DNA of 43,583 nucleotides from Bifidobacterium breve (GCA_945861925.1 CAMAWO010000003.1:1-43583), one strand, 5' to 3'. Positions 1 through 7,348 are shown, numbered from the stretch's first letter. A program made the numbers and translations. The notes: a model not told the origin generated them from the letters alone.

Positions 1-111
1 ATACACATTTCGCAGGACTTGAAGCGACTCGATGACCTTCTGCGCGCCAACAAGATCCATCTCCGAAAGGCCTCGGTCGCGGACAGCCTTAAGTTCGGCA
101 TCGTCGGTCAT
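1..111 (-). CDS. N-terminus of an unknown protein, running off the left edge
   Basis: An open minus-strand frame begins with ATG at 111 and runs through the left edge without a stop, giving 37 codons that begin MTDDAELKAVRDRGLSEMDL. A GGGAAGG ribosome site lies about 7 nt upstream of the ATG. It is too short for the ORF track. The charged, helix-like start has no signal peptide, so a cytoplasmic protein is likely. It is divergent from the DUF3494 gene, with about 92 bp between the two starts. No family is recognised from this fragment. Confidence 0.5.
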   Translation of the reverse strand, partial: MTDDAELKAVRDRGLSEMDLVGAQKVIESLQVLRNVY

Positions 112-203
112 TTGGGCCTTCCCTTTTGCGGTTGCGCATCATTTGATGCGTCGGCCTATTGCTTGGACGCTACCGCATCCTCGAATTGGCAGGAGGTGAT
201 CAC

Positions 204-1949
204 ATGAAGGGATCCTGGGCGGGGCGTCCATGGCGAGTCGTCGCCCTCGTCACCGCATGCGCCGTCATGACCACGGGACTCGCAATGGCGGCGAGTGCCT
301 GGGCCGTCACGACGCCAACGATGTCGATGGGCGCCGCGAGCGGATACGCGATCATCGCTCGCACCAGCATCACCAACGTTGGGACCACAGCGCTGATAGG
401 CGCGACAGGGAAGAACAACGTCGCTTTGAGCGACGCGGGGACCGCCTCGTGGGCGGTACCGGGCGGCTCGATCACCGGACTGGAGTTGACGTCTCAGGCG
501 GATGCCGCTGCAGGGAACGCCCAGATCGCTGGATCCTCAGCCTCGAGTTACGCCGCGTCCCTTGCCCGCGACTACGGGCTCGGTGCTGTCCTCGACGCGC
601 TGACGCTCATTCCGGGTGTGTACGACGCCTCCGCGGCAGTGAACATGGCGGCCAGCCAGACACTGACCCTTGATGGACAGGGCAACTCGAATGCAGTCTT
701 CGTGCTTCGCATTCATGGCGCGCTCACACTGGGGGCGAATGATGGTGTGAACTTGGTGAATGGCGCCCAGCCCGCGAATGTCTTCTGGATCGTCGACGGC
801 GCGGTGACGATCGGCGCCCACACATCGATCGCGGGCGTCATGATCACCCCGGCCGCCATCACACTGGGCGCGAATGCGAGCGTGCGAGGGCAAGTAGTCA
901 GCACGAGCGGCGCGATCACGCTTGATTCGAACACCATCGCGAACATATCGAGCACTGTCGGGACGTCGACTCCCACGGCCACCTCGAGCGCCACCCCCTC
1001 CTCGAGCGCCAGCCCGAGCGTGAGTTCGACCGCGAGTCCGTCGGCTAGTGGTTCAGGGGCAGTCGTGGTCTGGCTCGACGATCGACTATCCGGTGACCTA
1101 AAAGTCGGGGTTCCCTATTCGGACGAACTCTCAGTGTCGAGTTCCCTCGCGCCCACGGTCGAGATCAACAGCGCCGTGTTCAGCGTATCGGCTGGCAGAT
1201 TGCCGACGGGCATGTCGCTGGAACCGTCAACGGGCGTCATCTCCGGCACTCCTGGCGCGACGGGAACGTTCCCGTTCACGATTGAGGCATCGATTGCGGG
1301 GCTACCCCGCTCCTCGCGGCACTACGTCCTCACGACGTCGGCTGGAGCGAGCCCCGCGACCGTGTGGATCGATCATTCGCTTGCGAGCGATGCCACCGTC
1401 GGCATCTCCTTTGGTGATCGACTCACTGCTGGGAGCGCTGATCAGCCGACTATTGAGCACCCGAATGTCAGCTACTTCGTCGATTTCGGTGCACTTCCCC
1501 CCGGCCTGACGCTCACCGACGGCATCCTGCACGGCACGCCCACAGCGCCGGGGGTTTACCTGTTCGGCATCGACGCCAAGGTTCCCGGCCACTCCGTGGC
1601 GACCGAGGCGTTCAACATGAGGGTGGCCGATAGGAACGGCCAGGTGGCTTCGGCTGCACCAGGGTCCGAGCGCATCACCACGTCGGACATTGCATCGGCC
1701 CGCGTCATCTACCGAATGCGACGGTCGGGCAAATGGGTCGTCGTGCCACGCTTCCTCAAGGCCTCCAAGTCGATCCCCGTGTACGCCCATTTCACCGTGG
1801 TCCGATCCCCAGTGGGTCGACAGTCCAAGAACATCCCTGCAGCGCGGGCGAAGGCCAAAGCCTTGGCCAATGCGAATCAGGGACGAACTGGACCGGTGAT
1901 CAAAGGCAAGTTGTGGCGCGGCCCGGCTCGCATCATCGTGAACTGGTGA
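204..1949 (+). CDS. secreted DUF3494 (ice-binding-like) protein with Ig-like domains
   Basis: The start is ATG at 204, preceded by AGGAGGTGATCAC; the ORF-track start at 159 has no ribosome site. The 581-aa product opens with a signal peptide (MKGSWAGRPWRVV followed by a hydrophobic stretch ending ASAWA). Residues of about 37-250 match the DUF3494 ice-binding-like beta-solenoid, with motifs such as LIPGVYDASAAVNM, NVFWIVDGAVTIGAHTS and GVMITPAAITLGANASVRG. A Ser/Thr/Pro linker (about 252-282) leads into two Ig-like/putative cadherin-type units, each with an LPxGxxL...GxxxGTP signature. The C-terminal ~90 residues are basic and unassigned. DUF3494 members include antifreeze proteins and adhesins; which applies here is not visible. 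No sortase motif or terminal membrane anchor is apparent, so release or non-covalent surface attachment is inferred. Confidence 0.85.
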   Translation: MKGSWAGRPWRVVALVTACAVMTTGLAMAASAWAVTTPTMSMGAASGYAIIARTSITNVGTTALIGATGKNNVALSDAGTASWAVPGGSITGLELTSQADAAAGNAQIAGSSASSYAASLARDYGLGAVLDALTLIPGVYDASAAVNMAASQTLTLDGQGNSNAVFVLRIHGALTLGANDGVNLVNGAQPANVFWIVDGAVTIGAHTSIAGVMITPAAITLGANASVRGQVVSTSGAITLDSNTIANISSTVGTSTPTATSSATPSSSASPSVSSTASPSASGSGAVVVWLDDRLSGDLKVGVPYSDELSVSSSLAPTVEINSAVFSVSAGRLPTGMSLEPSTGVISGTPGATGTFPFTIEASIAGLPRSSRHYVLTTSAGASPATVWIDHSLASDATVGISFGDRLTAGSADQPTIEHPNVSYFVDFGALPPGLTLTDGILHGTPTAPGVYLFGIDAKVPGHSVATEAFNMRVADRNGQVASAAPGSERITTSDIASARVIYRMRRSGKWVVVPRFLKASKSIPVYAHFTVVRSPVGRQSKNIPAARAKAKALANANQGRTGPVIKGKLWRGPARIIVNW

Positions 1950-2041
1950 TGGTTTCTCCTCCCCAACGACACCGACCTCGGGGCGCACTCCGTTCGACCC
2001 GATGCACATCGATGAGCACGAACTAGGTGAAGGAGATTCAC

Positions 2042-2386
2042 ATGCACCACAACTCACGTTTGGCCAGCATCACCGTTGCACTCGGGTTGGCGGTGACGGC
2101 GATGGCTGGTTGCTCCGTCAGTGGGAGCATTGGAGGAAATTCAGTCGACAAGGGAGAACTCGCGGTGCAAGCCGTGGCCGCTCTGGAAGCGCAGACGGGT
2201 ACGACCATGGACCCGTCCGAGTCGGTGACCTGCCTCGAGGATCTCAACACGGATGCCGGCAGCATCGCGATGTGTGAATACAAAACGGCAAGTGGAGGCG
2301 TCTTCGACGTGACGGTGACCTCCGACGGTATTGGGTCAGATGACAAGGTGGCCTTCTCTGTCGTGGTGAGCGACACGCCCCGATAG
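2042..2386 (+). CDS. DUF4333-type lipoprotein
   Basis: The start is ATG at 2042, about 6 nt after GAAGGAG. The ORF-track start at 2027 lies upstream of that ribosome site. The 114-aa product has a short lipoprotein signal peptide with lipobox AMAGC, so the mature N-terminus would be a lipidated Cys on the outer face of the membrane. The mature part has a paired-cysteine small domain (SVTCLEDL ... IAMCEYKT) followed by a VTVTSDG strand, which fits the actinobacterial DUF4333 layout. Its molecular role is unknown. It follows the DUF3494 gene by about 90 bp and may share its transcript. Confidence 0.7.
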   Translation: MHHNSRLASITVALGLAVTAMAGCSVSGSIGGNSVDKGELAVQAVAALEAQTGTTMDPSESVTCLEDLNTDAGSIAMCEYKTASGGVFDVTVTSDGIGSDDKVAFSVVVSDTPR

Positions 2387-2477
2387 GTCAGCATGGCGGC
2401 GGATCGACGGCGGCGGAGATCGGCTTTACGTCGTTTCAATGCCGCGCTGACGAGGCTGAAGCACGCATACTCAGTGG

Positions 2478-3287
2478 GTGCATCGACTCCTCCAGCGACT
2501 GCGCGCCGCGCCCCGGCGTCTCGTGGTCGTCGTCCTCGTCGCGAGTGTAGGGATCGTTGGGATTCCGGTGGCAGCCACGGGTACCTCGTTACTGGTCCGC
2601 CTCGCGAGCACGGGTGCGCAGGCAGCCTCCTACACGCCAATGGCTGAGCTCGCCAAGCGCCGCGACCCTCGGTGGCCAAACCGCATCGGCTGGCAGGGCT
2701 GCCCGGCCCCGATCTGGCCCTCGAACGTGGCCGAGGGCGCGCCGGGCAACGGCAGGAGGGTCCTCGTCGTGGGGGATTCCCTCGTTCGCGAGTCGAGGAC
2801 CCGCCTCATGACCCTGCTTCGCGACAGTGGCTGGGCGCCCACTGTTCGATGCTGGGGTGGTAGGCGGCTGGACTGGGTAAGCGACCAGATCAGCCGTGCC
2901 AAGAAGATCGATCAGCTCCCGAGCACCGTCATCGTGGTGGTCGGAACGAATGACATGCGCTGGGTCTCCAGGCCGGTCACGAAGGCGCGGATGCGATCAC
3001 TCGTCGAGCAGATTGGTTCGGACCGCGAGATCCTTTGGGTCAATACCTATGCATCCGGCGCAGACCGGTTCACTCGGCCGAAGGAGCGTTGGTTCAATCG
3101 TCAGCTGCGAAGGTTGGCGCGACAGCATGACAACGTCACGATTGTCGATTGGTCGTCTCAGGCACGGACACGCGGTGTTCGATTTGCAGATGGCCTTCAC
3201 TATCGCCCAAAGGGTCGACGGTTGTTGGCGGAGGTCATCGCAGATGACCTTGACCGAATCCAGAGCACGAGCGACGGCCGAGGTTAA
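2478..3287 (+). CDS. secreted or membrane-anchored SGNH/GDSL-family hydrolase
   Basis: The start is GTG at 2478. A near-consensus CATACT box ends 6 nt upstream, so leaderless transcription is possible; no good ribosome site is seen. The 269-aa protein has a basic N-terminus and one hydrophobic segment (about residues 15-40), a signal peptide or anchor. The SGNH fold is shown by block I VLVVGDSLVRES (nucleophile Ser), block III VVGTNDMRW and block V DGLHYRPKG (catalytic Asp and His). Such enzymes deacylate or deacetylate esters, often on cell-surface glycans; the substrate cannot be read here. A shortened copy of the 3' end of this gene lies at 3979-4053. Confidence 0.8.
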   Translation: MHRLLQRLRAAPRRLVVVVLVASVGIVGIPVAATGTSLLVRLASTGAQAASYTPMAELAKRRDPRWPNRIGWQGCPAPIWPSNVAEGAPGNGRRVLVVGDSLVRESRTRLMTLLRDSGWAPTVRCWGGRRLDWVSDQISRAKKIDQLPSTVIVVVGTNDMRWVSRPVTKARMRSLVEQIGSDREILWVNTYASGADRFTRPKERWFNRQLRRLARQHDNVTIVDWSSQARTRGVRFADGLHYRPKGRRLLAEVIADDLDRIQSTSDGRG

Positions 3288-3299
3288 GCCCCCGGTCAG
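3171..3299 (+). repeat. direct repeat copy A (3' end of the SGNH gene plus tRNA 3'-end core)
   Basis: It begins CGCGGTGTTCGATT, ends AGCCCCCGGTCAG, and pairs with copy B at 3979-4053. The last 13 bases read on the minus strand as CTGACCGGGGGCT, the T-stem/acceptor 3' end of a tRNA. It includes the stop codon of the SGNH gene. Confidence 0.8.
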
Positions 3300-3455
3300 A
3301 TTTGTCGATGGGGCCCGAAGCACGTGGCGAATTGAGCCGTCATGAGTGCTGGGTGTGTCGGGTCGAACTGGGTTGCCAATGAGTGTGAGGGGAGTGCCCT
3401 CTTGCCCTGTGGGGGTCCTGCCCGTAGAGTGAAGAGGGACGAAAGGACGCGACCC

Positions 3456-3686
3456 ATGACCTCAGCTCGCCTTGTGACAGCAGATCAGCGCGGCCGCATG
3501 ACCGTCGGTCTTGCAGAAAGGTCTTACCTCGTTCACGAGGAACCTGACGGCACGGTCGTTCTCGAGCCTGCGGTCGTCATCACAGCACTTGAGCGCAGGT
3601 TCCTCGAGAACGCCGCACTTCAGGCAAGTATCGAGCACGCCCGCCAGCATCCTGAGGGACGCGTGAGCCGCCGGCCTCGCCCGTGA
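3456..3686 (+). CDS. small antitoxin-like protein paired with a RelE/ParE-like toxin
   Basis: The start is ATG at 3456 (MTSARLVTADQRGR...), about 10 nt after GAAAGGA; the longer ORF from 3342 has no translation signal. The 76-aa product has a short N-terminal beta-rich half (MTVGLAERSYLVHEEPDGTVVLEP), reminiscent of a swapped-hairpin or Phd-like DNA-binding antitoxin, then a helical tail ending in basic residues. Its stop (TGA) overlaps the GTG start of the downstream toxin frame by the GTGA arrangement typical of coupled toxin-antitoxin genes. The function rests on this layout and the shape of the partner, so the family assignment is tentative. Confidence 0.55.
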   Translation: MTSARLVTADQRGRMTVGLAERSYLVHEEPDGTVVLEPAVVITALERRFLENAALQASIEHARQHPEGRVSRRPRP

Positions 3687-3943
3687 AGGTAGAGCTCGAT
3701 CCTGCTGCCGCAGCACAGTTGGACGCGCTCTATGGCCGTGACCCGAACGGTGGAGCTCGAATCGATGAATGCCTCGACTAGATCGAAGTGGAACCTATGG
3801 ACCCCCGCGCGTATCGGCGCATGTTCAGTGGTGGTGTCCGCGCGATCACACGAGACGTCAACGGCGAACCGTGGATCGTCCTGTGGGAACCAGATGGAGA
3901 CGTAGCTGTCATCCGCGCTGTCATGCCCGCCGATCAGCTGTGA
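3683..3943 (+). pseudogene. RelE/ParE-like toxin frame interrupted by in-frame TAG
   Basis: Starting at GTG 3683, overlapping the antitoxin stop, the frame reads VKVELDPAAAAQLDALYGRD... to an amber codon at 3779-3781, then continues in the same frame as IEVEPMDPRAYRRMFSGG...WIVLWEPDGD...MPADQL to TGA at 3941-3943. Without the TAG it would be about 86 codons, the usual size of a RelE/ParE-fold toxin, with the ...RDVNGEPWIVLWEPD... beta-strand pattern expected at the C-terminus. No frameshift is present. The lesion fits a nonsense mutation, possibly from TGG Trp, since a DW-IEV sequence is plausible there. If the TAG is real, the toxin is inactive unless the codon is read through. Confidence 0.6.
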
Positions 3944-3978
3944 CCGCTCAGCCCTGCAAGCACCCGCCCAAGCGTACT

Positions 3979-4053
3979 CGCGGTGTTCGATTCGCAGATG
4001 ATCTCAACCGAGCTCAGAACACGAGCGACGGCCGAGGTTGAGCCCCCGGTCAG
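3979..4053 (+). repeat. direct repeat copy B (shortened duplicate of copy A)
   Basis: It matches copy A (3171-3299) at both ends but lacks 54 nt, exactly the interval between two GCAGATG heptamers in copy A (3186 and 3240). It continues into the tRNA-Thr remnant on the minus strand. A and B bracket the antitoxin/toxin pair. Confidence 0.75.
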
Positions 4054-4092
4054 GATTGAACTGACGACCTACCGCCAACAAGGCGGATGACA
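4041..4092 (-). pseudogene. 3' portion of a tRNA-Thr(UGU), 5' half missing
   Basis: On the minus strand this reads as an anticodon arm CCGC-CTTGTTG-GCGG with anticodon TGT, a variable region, a perfect T arm GTCAG-TTCAATC-CTGAC, and the acceptor 3' strand CGGGGGCT. There is no CCA and no matching 5' acceptor or D arm upstream. It is therefore a truncated tRNA, the usual footprint of an integration event at a tRNA 3' end. It lies about 110 bp upstream of the tyrosine integrase start. Confidence 0.65.
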
Positions 4093-4103
4093 ACCGATGT
4101 TGA

Positions 4104-4177
4104 GTTAGGAAATCTGTGAAGGGTAACTCACTTTCTAGGCATGTTTCCTAACGAATATTGCCCAACTATTTCCTAAC
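4104..4177. promoter_or_regulatory. three TTTCCTAAC sites upstream of the integrase
   Basis: GTTAGGAAA occurs at 4104-4112 (inverted), GTTTCCTAAC at 4143-4152 and ATTTCCTAAC at 4168-4177, all between the tRNA remnant and the integrase start. Such iterated sites next to an attachment core are typical of integrase arm-binding sites; an operator for the integrase gene is the alternative. Confidence 0.5.
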
Positions 4178-4204
4178 TATCACCAGACCTCGTATGGTGA
4201 CCGG

Positions 4205-5641
4205 ATGAGGGGACTGCCTGGCGGTGCGGAACCAACGCCCTACAGGCACGCTGATGGCACGCAGCGGACCGATGCGAAGGGTGTGCCGGGATGGCGGCTG
4301 AGGTGGACTCCGATGGGCGGTGGCAGCCAGCGGTCACGGACGTTTTACGGCACTGAAGTCGCCGCTGCTCAGGAACTTTCACGCCTGACAGCAAAACGTG
4401 CCGTTGTTGCGGTGAGTCGGCGCAGGGTGACGCTCTATGACTACTTGGGTGCCTGGCAGGAGGAATACCGCCAGCGGTGTGAGCGCATGACGATGGCACG
4501 GTCGTCGTGGAAGGAGCACGAGTCAAACGTCCGACTGTATCTGCGCCCCGCATTGGAGGATTCTGAGTGGAAGGACAGGCGGCTCGGTTCCTTCGAGGCG
4601 GATGAACTCGTTGATCTCGCGAATGGCTTCAGGCTGGCAGGTGGTGGGGAACCCTCCAATTCGATGCGCCGGTCTGTGCGAAAGACCCTCGTCATGTCGT
4701 TAGGCCAGGCCGTTGAGGACGGCATCATCTCTACGAATCCGTTGAACGGCATGGCTGACTGGTCTATCGGTCAGCCGACGGTGTTCGTTCCAGACCTCGT
4801 CCAATTGCACAAGGTGGCAGCAATCATGGGGTCGATGCCCTCGCTGGTGACTGCGACAGAGTCGGTGCAGGCGAAGAAGGCTCGATTGAAGGCCAGACGT
4901 GAAGGCGAGCCGGCGAGGATGGTGTCTCGCGTACGTGAGGGTGCGGCGCGTCCGTGGCTGGAATGGATGCTGCTTGTAACGGGTTGGACGGGGCTGCGGA
5001 TCGGCGAACTTCTCGGCTTGCGGCTGGAAGATGTGGATTCAAACAACCGATTCTTGCGGGTGCGACAGTCGGCGACGGTGAGCGGCGGGCGTTACCGGGA
5101 AGGTGACACGAAGTCGAAGGCAGGTGTGAGGATCGTGCCGATCCTCCCCGACGCCGAATCTGCGATTAGCGCGTTGGAGGACAGGGCGTATGCGATGCCA
5201 TCGAAGCCGACGCACCTGTTCGCAGGCGGGGGGAGGCGTGCATCTCGGCTTGCCGCCGATGGAAGCCGCAAGACGGTGAGCCGGCCGGCCGCCATCGGCT
5301 ACTCGGAGATATCTCGGGAACTGCGAGAGGCATGCCGCATCGCAGTTGAGCAGGGCGTTATCCCCGAGCCATTCACCCTGCATGCTCTTCGCCACACGTT
5401 CTGCTCAGCCTTGTTGTCGGCAGGTGTCTCCGAGGAAAAGGTGTCGGTATGGGCTGGTCATTCAAGTCCGATAGTGACCCGGAATGTTTACGCGGTTGCG
5501 ATGCCCGGCAACATGGAAACGGTCGCGGCGGAGGTGGGAGCGCAGGTGGCTGACTACTTCGGACGTCAGCGAACGCCGTACGGAGTTCGAGTCGCCAAAC
5601 TGGAAGAGATGCGCAAGCGTGGACCCGAGGGCGTCAAGTAG
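4205..5641 (+). CDS. int: phage-type tyrosine recombinase/integrase
   Basis: The 478-aa protein catalyses site-specific DNA strand exchange for integration or excision of a mobile element. The catalytic set is visible: Arg in TGLRIGELLGLRLEDVD (about residue 265), HxxR in LHALRHTFCSALL (about 393-396), His in WAGHSS (about 419) and the nucleophile Tyr in TRNVYAVA (about 428). The N-terminal ~60 residues (GVPGWRLRWTPMGGG...) fit an arm-binding domain, followed by a SAM-like core-binding region (about 75-170). ATG at 4205 has only a weak ribosome site. The gene lies between a truncated tRNA-Thr and an intact tRNA-Thr, with its stop 14 nt before the latter. The frame is complete, so it may be active. 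Confidence 0.9.
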   Translation: MRGLPGGAEPTPYRHADGTQRTDAKGVPGWRLRWTPMGGGSQRSRTFYGTEVAAAQELSRLTAKRAVVAVSRRRVTLYDYLGAWQEEYRQRCERMTMARSSWKEHESNVRLYLRPALEDSEWKDRRLGSFEADELVDLANGFRLAGGGEPSNSMRRSVRKTLVMSLGQAVEDGIISTNPLNGMADWSIGQPTVFVPDLVQLHKVAAIMGSMPSLVTATESVQAKKARLKARREGEPARMVSRVREGAARPWLEWMLLVTGWTGLRIGELLGLRLEDVDSNNRFLRVRQSATVSGGRYREGDTKSKAGVRIVPILPDAESAISALEDRAYAMPSKPTHLFAGGGRRASRLAADGSRKTVSRPAAIGYSEISRELREACRIAVEQGVIPEPFTLHALRHTFCSALLSAGVSEEKVSVWAGHSSPIVTRNVYAVAMPGNMETVAAEVGAQVADYFGRQRTPYGVRVAKLEEMRKRGPEGVK

Positions 5642-5655
5642 AGTTAGGCATCACC

Positions 5656-5732
5656 GCCCCTGTAACTCAGTTGGCCAGAGTGCCGCACTTGTAATGCGGG
5701 AGTCGACGGTTCGAATCCGTCCGGGGGCTCCA
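5656..5732 (+). tRNA. tRNA-Thr(UGU)
   Basis: A complete cloverleaf can be drawn: acceptor GCCCCTG/CGGGGGC, D stem ACTC/GAGT, anticodon stem CCGCA/TGCGG with loop CTTGTAA (anticodon TGT), T arm GACGG-TTCGAAT-CCGTC, discriminator T and encoded CCA. It has the same anticodon as the truncated tRNA at 4041-4092 but differs in arm sequences, so it is not a recent copy. Its position beside the integrase suggests it could be element-borne. Confidence 0.92.
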
Positions 5733-5909
5733 ATTCAAGAAAGGCGATTGCGGTCTCACTCGAGCAATCCCATGAAGCGGTCTCACCGGTAGGCGCGTAA
5801 GTGGCGGACGAATCCGAGTCCTCGGCTCCGAGCAGCCTTCCGTTCGCGTTCAGGGTGGCGAGGGTCGGGCGACGATTTTGGCTCGGCTGTCCGGTGTCCG
5901 TCGACTGAT

Positions 5910-6491
5910 TCACGCGGCTACTTCGGCGAGGTAGCGGTTGAGGGTGCGGCCGCTCACACCGACTCGTGCCGCCGCTGCGGGCACGGACATCCCCTCAGTC
6001 TCGATATAGGCACGGGCTCGGGCCACCATCGTGGAAGTAAGGACGCGGGCGCGCCCCCCGATTGCTGACTTGCCCTTCGCCTTCTTCGCCTCGGCAACCC
6101 GATTCATCATCAAGGTGCGTTCATAACTCGCCGCTGCAGAAAGCACGGCTATGACCAGCATTGACGAGGCAGAACCATCGAGGGTGACCCCGGCCTCCGT
6201 GAGCGACCTGAATCGGACGCCACTCTCCTGAAGGCGGGTGAGTGTGGAAATGACATCGGGGAGGCTCCGGCCCCAGCGGTCGAGGCGAACGACGACGACC
6301 TCGATGTGCTCACCCGCTGCGGCGGCGGTGATGGCCTCCTCGACGAGGGACACGAACACGGCGCGGTCGGATTTCGCCCCCGACCCGATCTCGACGCGGA
6401 TGTCGATAATGCCTTCGGCGGTCAGGAGTGCGTGCTGTGTCGCGAGGTCTTGTGACCCGCTGCTGACTCGTGCATAGGCGATTCGACGCAT
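5910..6491 (-). CDS. small serine recombinase (resolvase/invertase type)
   Basis: This 193-aa protein of the Tn3 resolvase/Hin invertase class cuts and rejoins DNA through a 5'-phosphoserine link. The start MRRIAYARVSSGSQD contains the YARVSS block with the nucleophile Ser near residue 9 or 10. The mid-domain blocks VVVVRLDRWGRSLPDVISTL and GVRFRSLTEAGVTLD are characteristic. The C-terminal ~45 residues (MSVPAAAARVGVSGRTLNRYL) form the expected HTH DNA-binding domain. Length matches the family (about 180-200 aa). It is divergent from the gene at 6602, with a near-perfect 22-nt palindrome between them. It may serve the same mobile region as the tyrosine integrase, or be an independent insertion. 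Confidence 0.9.
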   Translation of the reverse strand: MRRIAYARVSSGSQDLATQHALLTAEGIIDIRVEIGSGAKSDRAVFVSLVEEAITAAAAGEHIEVVVVRLDRWGRSLPDVISTLTRLQESGVRFRSLTEAGVTLDGSASSMLVIAVLSAAASYERTLMMNRVAEAKKAKGKSAIGGRARVLTSTMVARARAYIETEGMSVPAAAARVGVSGRTLNRYLAEVAA

Positions 6492-6553
6492 TTCTGGGTT
6501 CCCCGTTTCGTCTCGTGTTTCGTCCCTCTGGAAACAGTGTCGTTCAGGGGTCT

Positions 6554-6575
6554 GACATAACTCGTGAGTTACGTC
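6554..6575. promoter_or_regulatory. palindrome between the serine recombinase and a divergent gene
   Basis: Perfect half-sites TAACTC and GAGTTA flank a central GT, and the symmetry extends outward (GAC...GTC) with one mismatch. It sits in the 110-bp divergent gap. It could be an operator or the recombinase's own crossover site, since serine recombinases cut around a central dinucleotide. Confidence 0.45.
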
Positions 6576-6601
6576 CTCGGTGTTCGACAGAGGTGTGCCG
6601 T

Positions 6602-6922
6602 GTGACAGCCCTGGAGGCGATGCACGTGGGCGGGCACCTGATGACTTTGTGGTGGTGGGTGTCGCGTCCTGCGGCGGCCGATCTGCACGCAGTCGCCATG
6701 CCGTTTCTCAAGCGGAGGCGTATTGTCGGGGTCCTTGCTGCCGTGGCTGTGCCGCCTCTGTCTCCCCCGTCAGTGGCTGGACTCCCGGCAGCGACATTGT
6801 TTGTGCCGGCTTTCTCCTGCGTAGCGTTCATTGCTGGCATTCGGACTGAACAGCGGACACTGGCCGGTAGGTTCGCACGAGGACCGTCAATGGCCGAGGA
6901 GTACGGGGGAGCGCATGAGTAA
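6602..6922 (+). CDS. small predicted membrane protein, unknown function
   Basis: The most likely start is GTG at 6602, about 8 nt after AGAGG (106 aa); the ATG at 6620 has GGAGG only 2 nt away. The ORF-track start at 6470 would overlap the divergent recombinase. The product has two hydrophobic segments (IVGVLAAVAVPPL... and ATLFVPAFSCVAFIAGI) and a polar C-terminus (RGPSMAEEYGGAHE). The stop overlaps the start of the KTSC lipoprotein gene, so the two are probably co-translated. I recognise no family. Confidence 0.5.
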   Translation: MTALEAMHVGGHLMTLWWWVSRPAAADLHAVAMPFLKRRRIVGVLAAVAVPPLSPPSVAGLPAATLFVPAFSCVAFIAGIRTEQRTLAGRFARGPSMAEEYGGAHE

Positions 6923-7301
6923 GAAGGCTTTTGGCGGTATGACACTGAAGTTGGCGGGTGTCCTGGCAGTGACGGGGATGCTGCTTGCGGGATGCGCGAC
7001 CGGCAGCACTGAGGGCGATGTGCAGGCTCCAGTTCCGGCTGCGGACACGAACGCCGGCACCACGACGACTGGCACCGGCGGACAACTGATTCAGATTCAG
7101 TCTGACAATGTTGCTGCTGCGGGCTACGACGCTGCGTCCCGCACGATGCTCGTCGAGTTCGATGACGGGTCGTTGTATGAGTACGCGCCGGTGCCGGTAT
7201 CAGTTTGGATGGATTTCGTTGCGGCGCAGCCGCATCCGTGGAGCCGAGTTGGCAATCCGGTTCTGGTCCAGGGCGGGGTCCCGTATCGGAAAGTCCGCTG
7301 A
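6915..7301 (+). CDS. KTSC-domain lipoprotein
   Basis: ATG at 6915 (MSKKAFGGM...) lies inside the end of the preceding gene and follows GGGGGAG. The 128-aa product has a lipoprotein signal peptide with lipobox LLAGC, a low-complexity Ala/Thr/Gly linker, and a C-terminal KTSC domain (about residues 60-128) with the pattern SDNVAAAGYDAASRTMLVEF, YEYAPVPVSVW and GGVPYRKVR. KTSC domains are small beta-rich modules often found alone or on phage and accessory proteins; their role is not settled. Lipidation would place this one on the cell surface. It is followed by a clear terminator. Confidence 0.8.
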   Translation: MSKKAFGGMTLKLAGVLAVTGMLLAGCATGSTEGDVQAPVPAADTNAGTTTTGTGGQLIQIQSDNVAAAGYDAASRTMLVEFDDGSLYEYAPVPVSVWMDFVAAQPHPWSRVGNPVLVQGGVPYRKVR

Positions 7302-7322
7302 CTTTGTGTTCCGGGGGTGGTT

Positions 7323-7348
7323 AGGCACTCTTCTGGGTGCCTCTTTTT
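7323..7348 (+). terminator. rho-independent terminator after the KTSC gene
   Basis: The stem AGGCAC / GTGCCT with an 8-nt loop is followed by CTTTTT, 22 bp after the KTSC stop codon. Confidence 0.85.

Noticed and set aside
19-207. 62-aa plus ORF at the left edge
   Set aside because: It is antisense to the minus-strand partial gene with a good ribosome site, and it overlaps the DUF3494 promoter.
3769-4041. 90-aa plus ORF ending in RGVRFADDLNRAQNTSDGRG
   Set aside because: Its end is the duplicated SGNH tail; the earlier part is an out-of-frame reading of the interrupted toxin gene.
5644-5913. 89-aa minus ORF overlapping the serine recombinase stop
   Set aside because: Its C-terminal third (PPDGFEPSTPALQVRHSGQLSYRGGD) is the antisense translation of the tRNA, a well-known artefact. 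The GTGA overlap is tempting, but the rest has no family or clear protein character.
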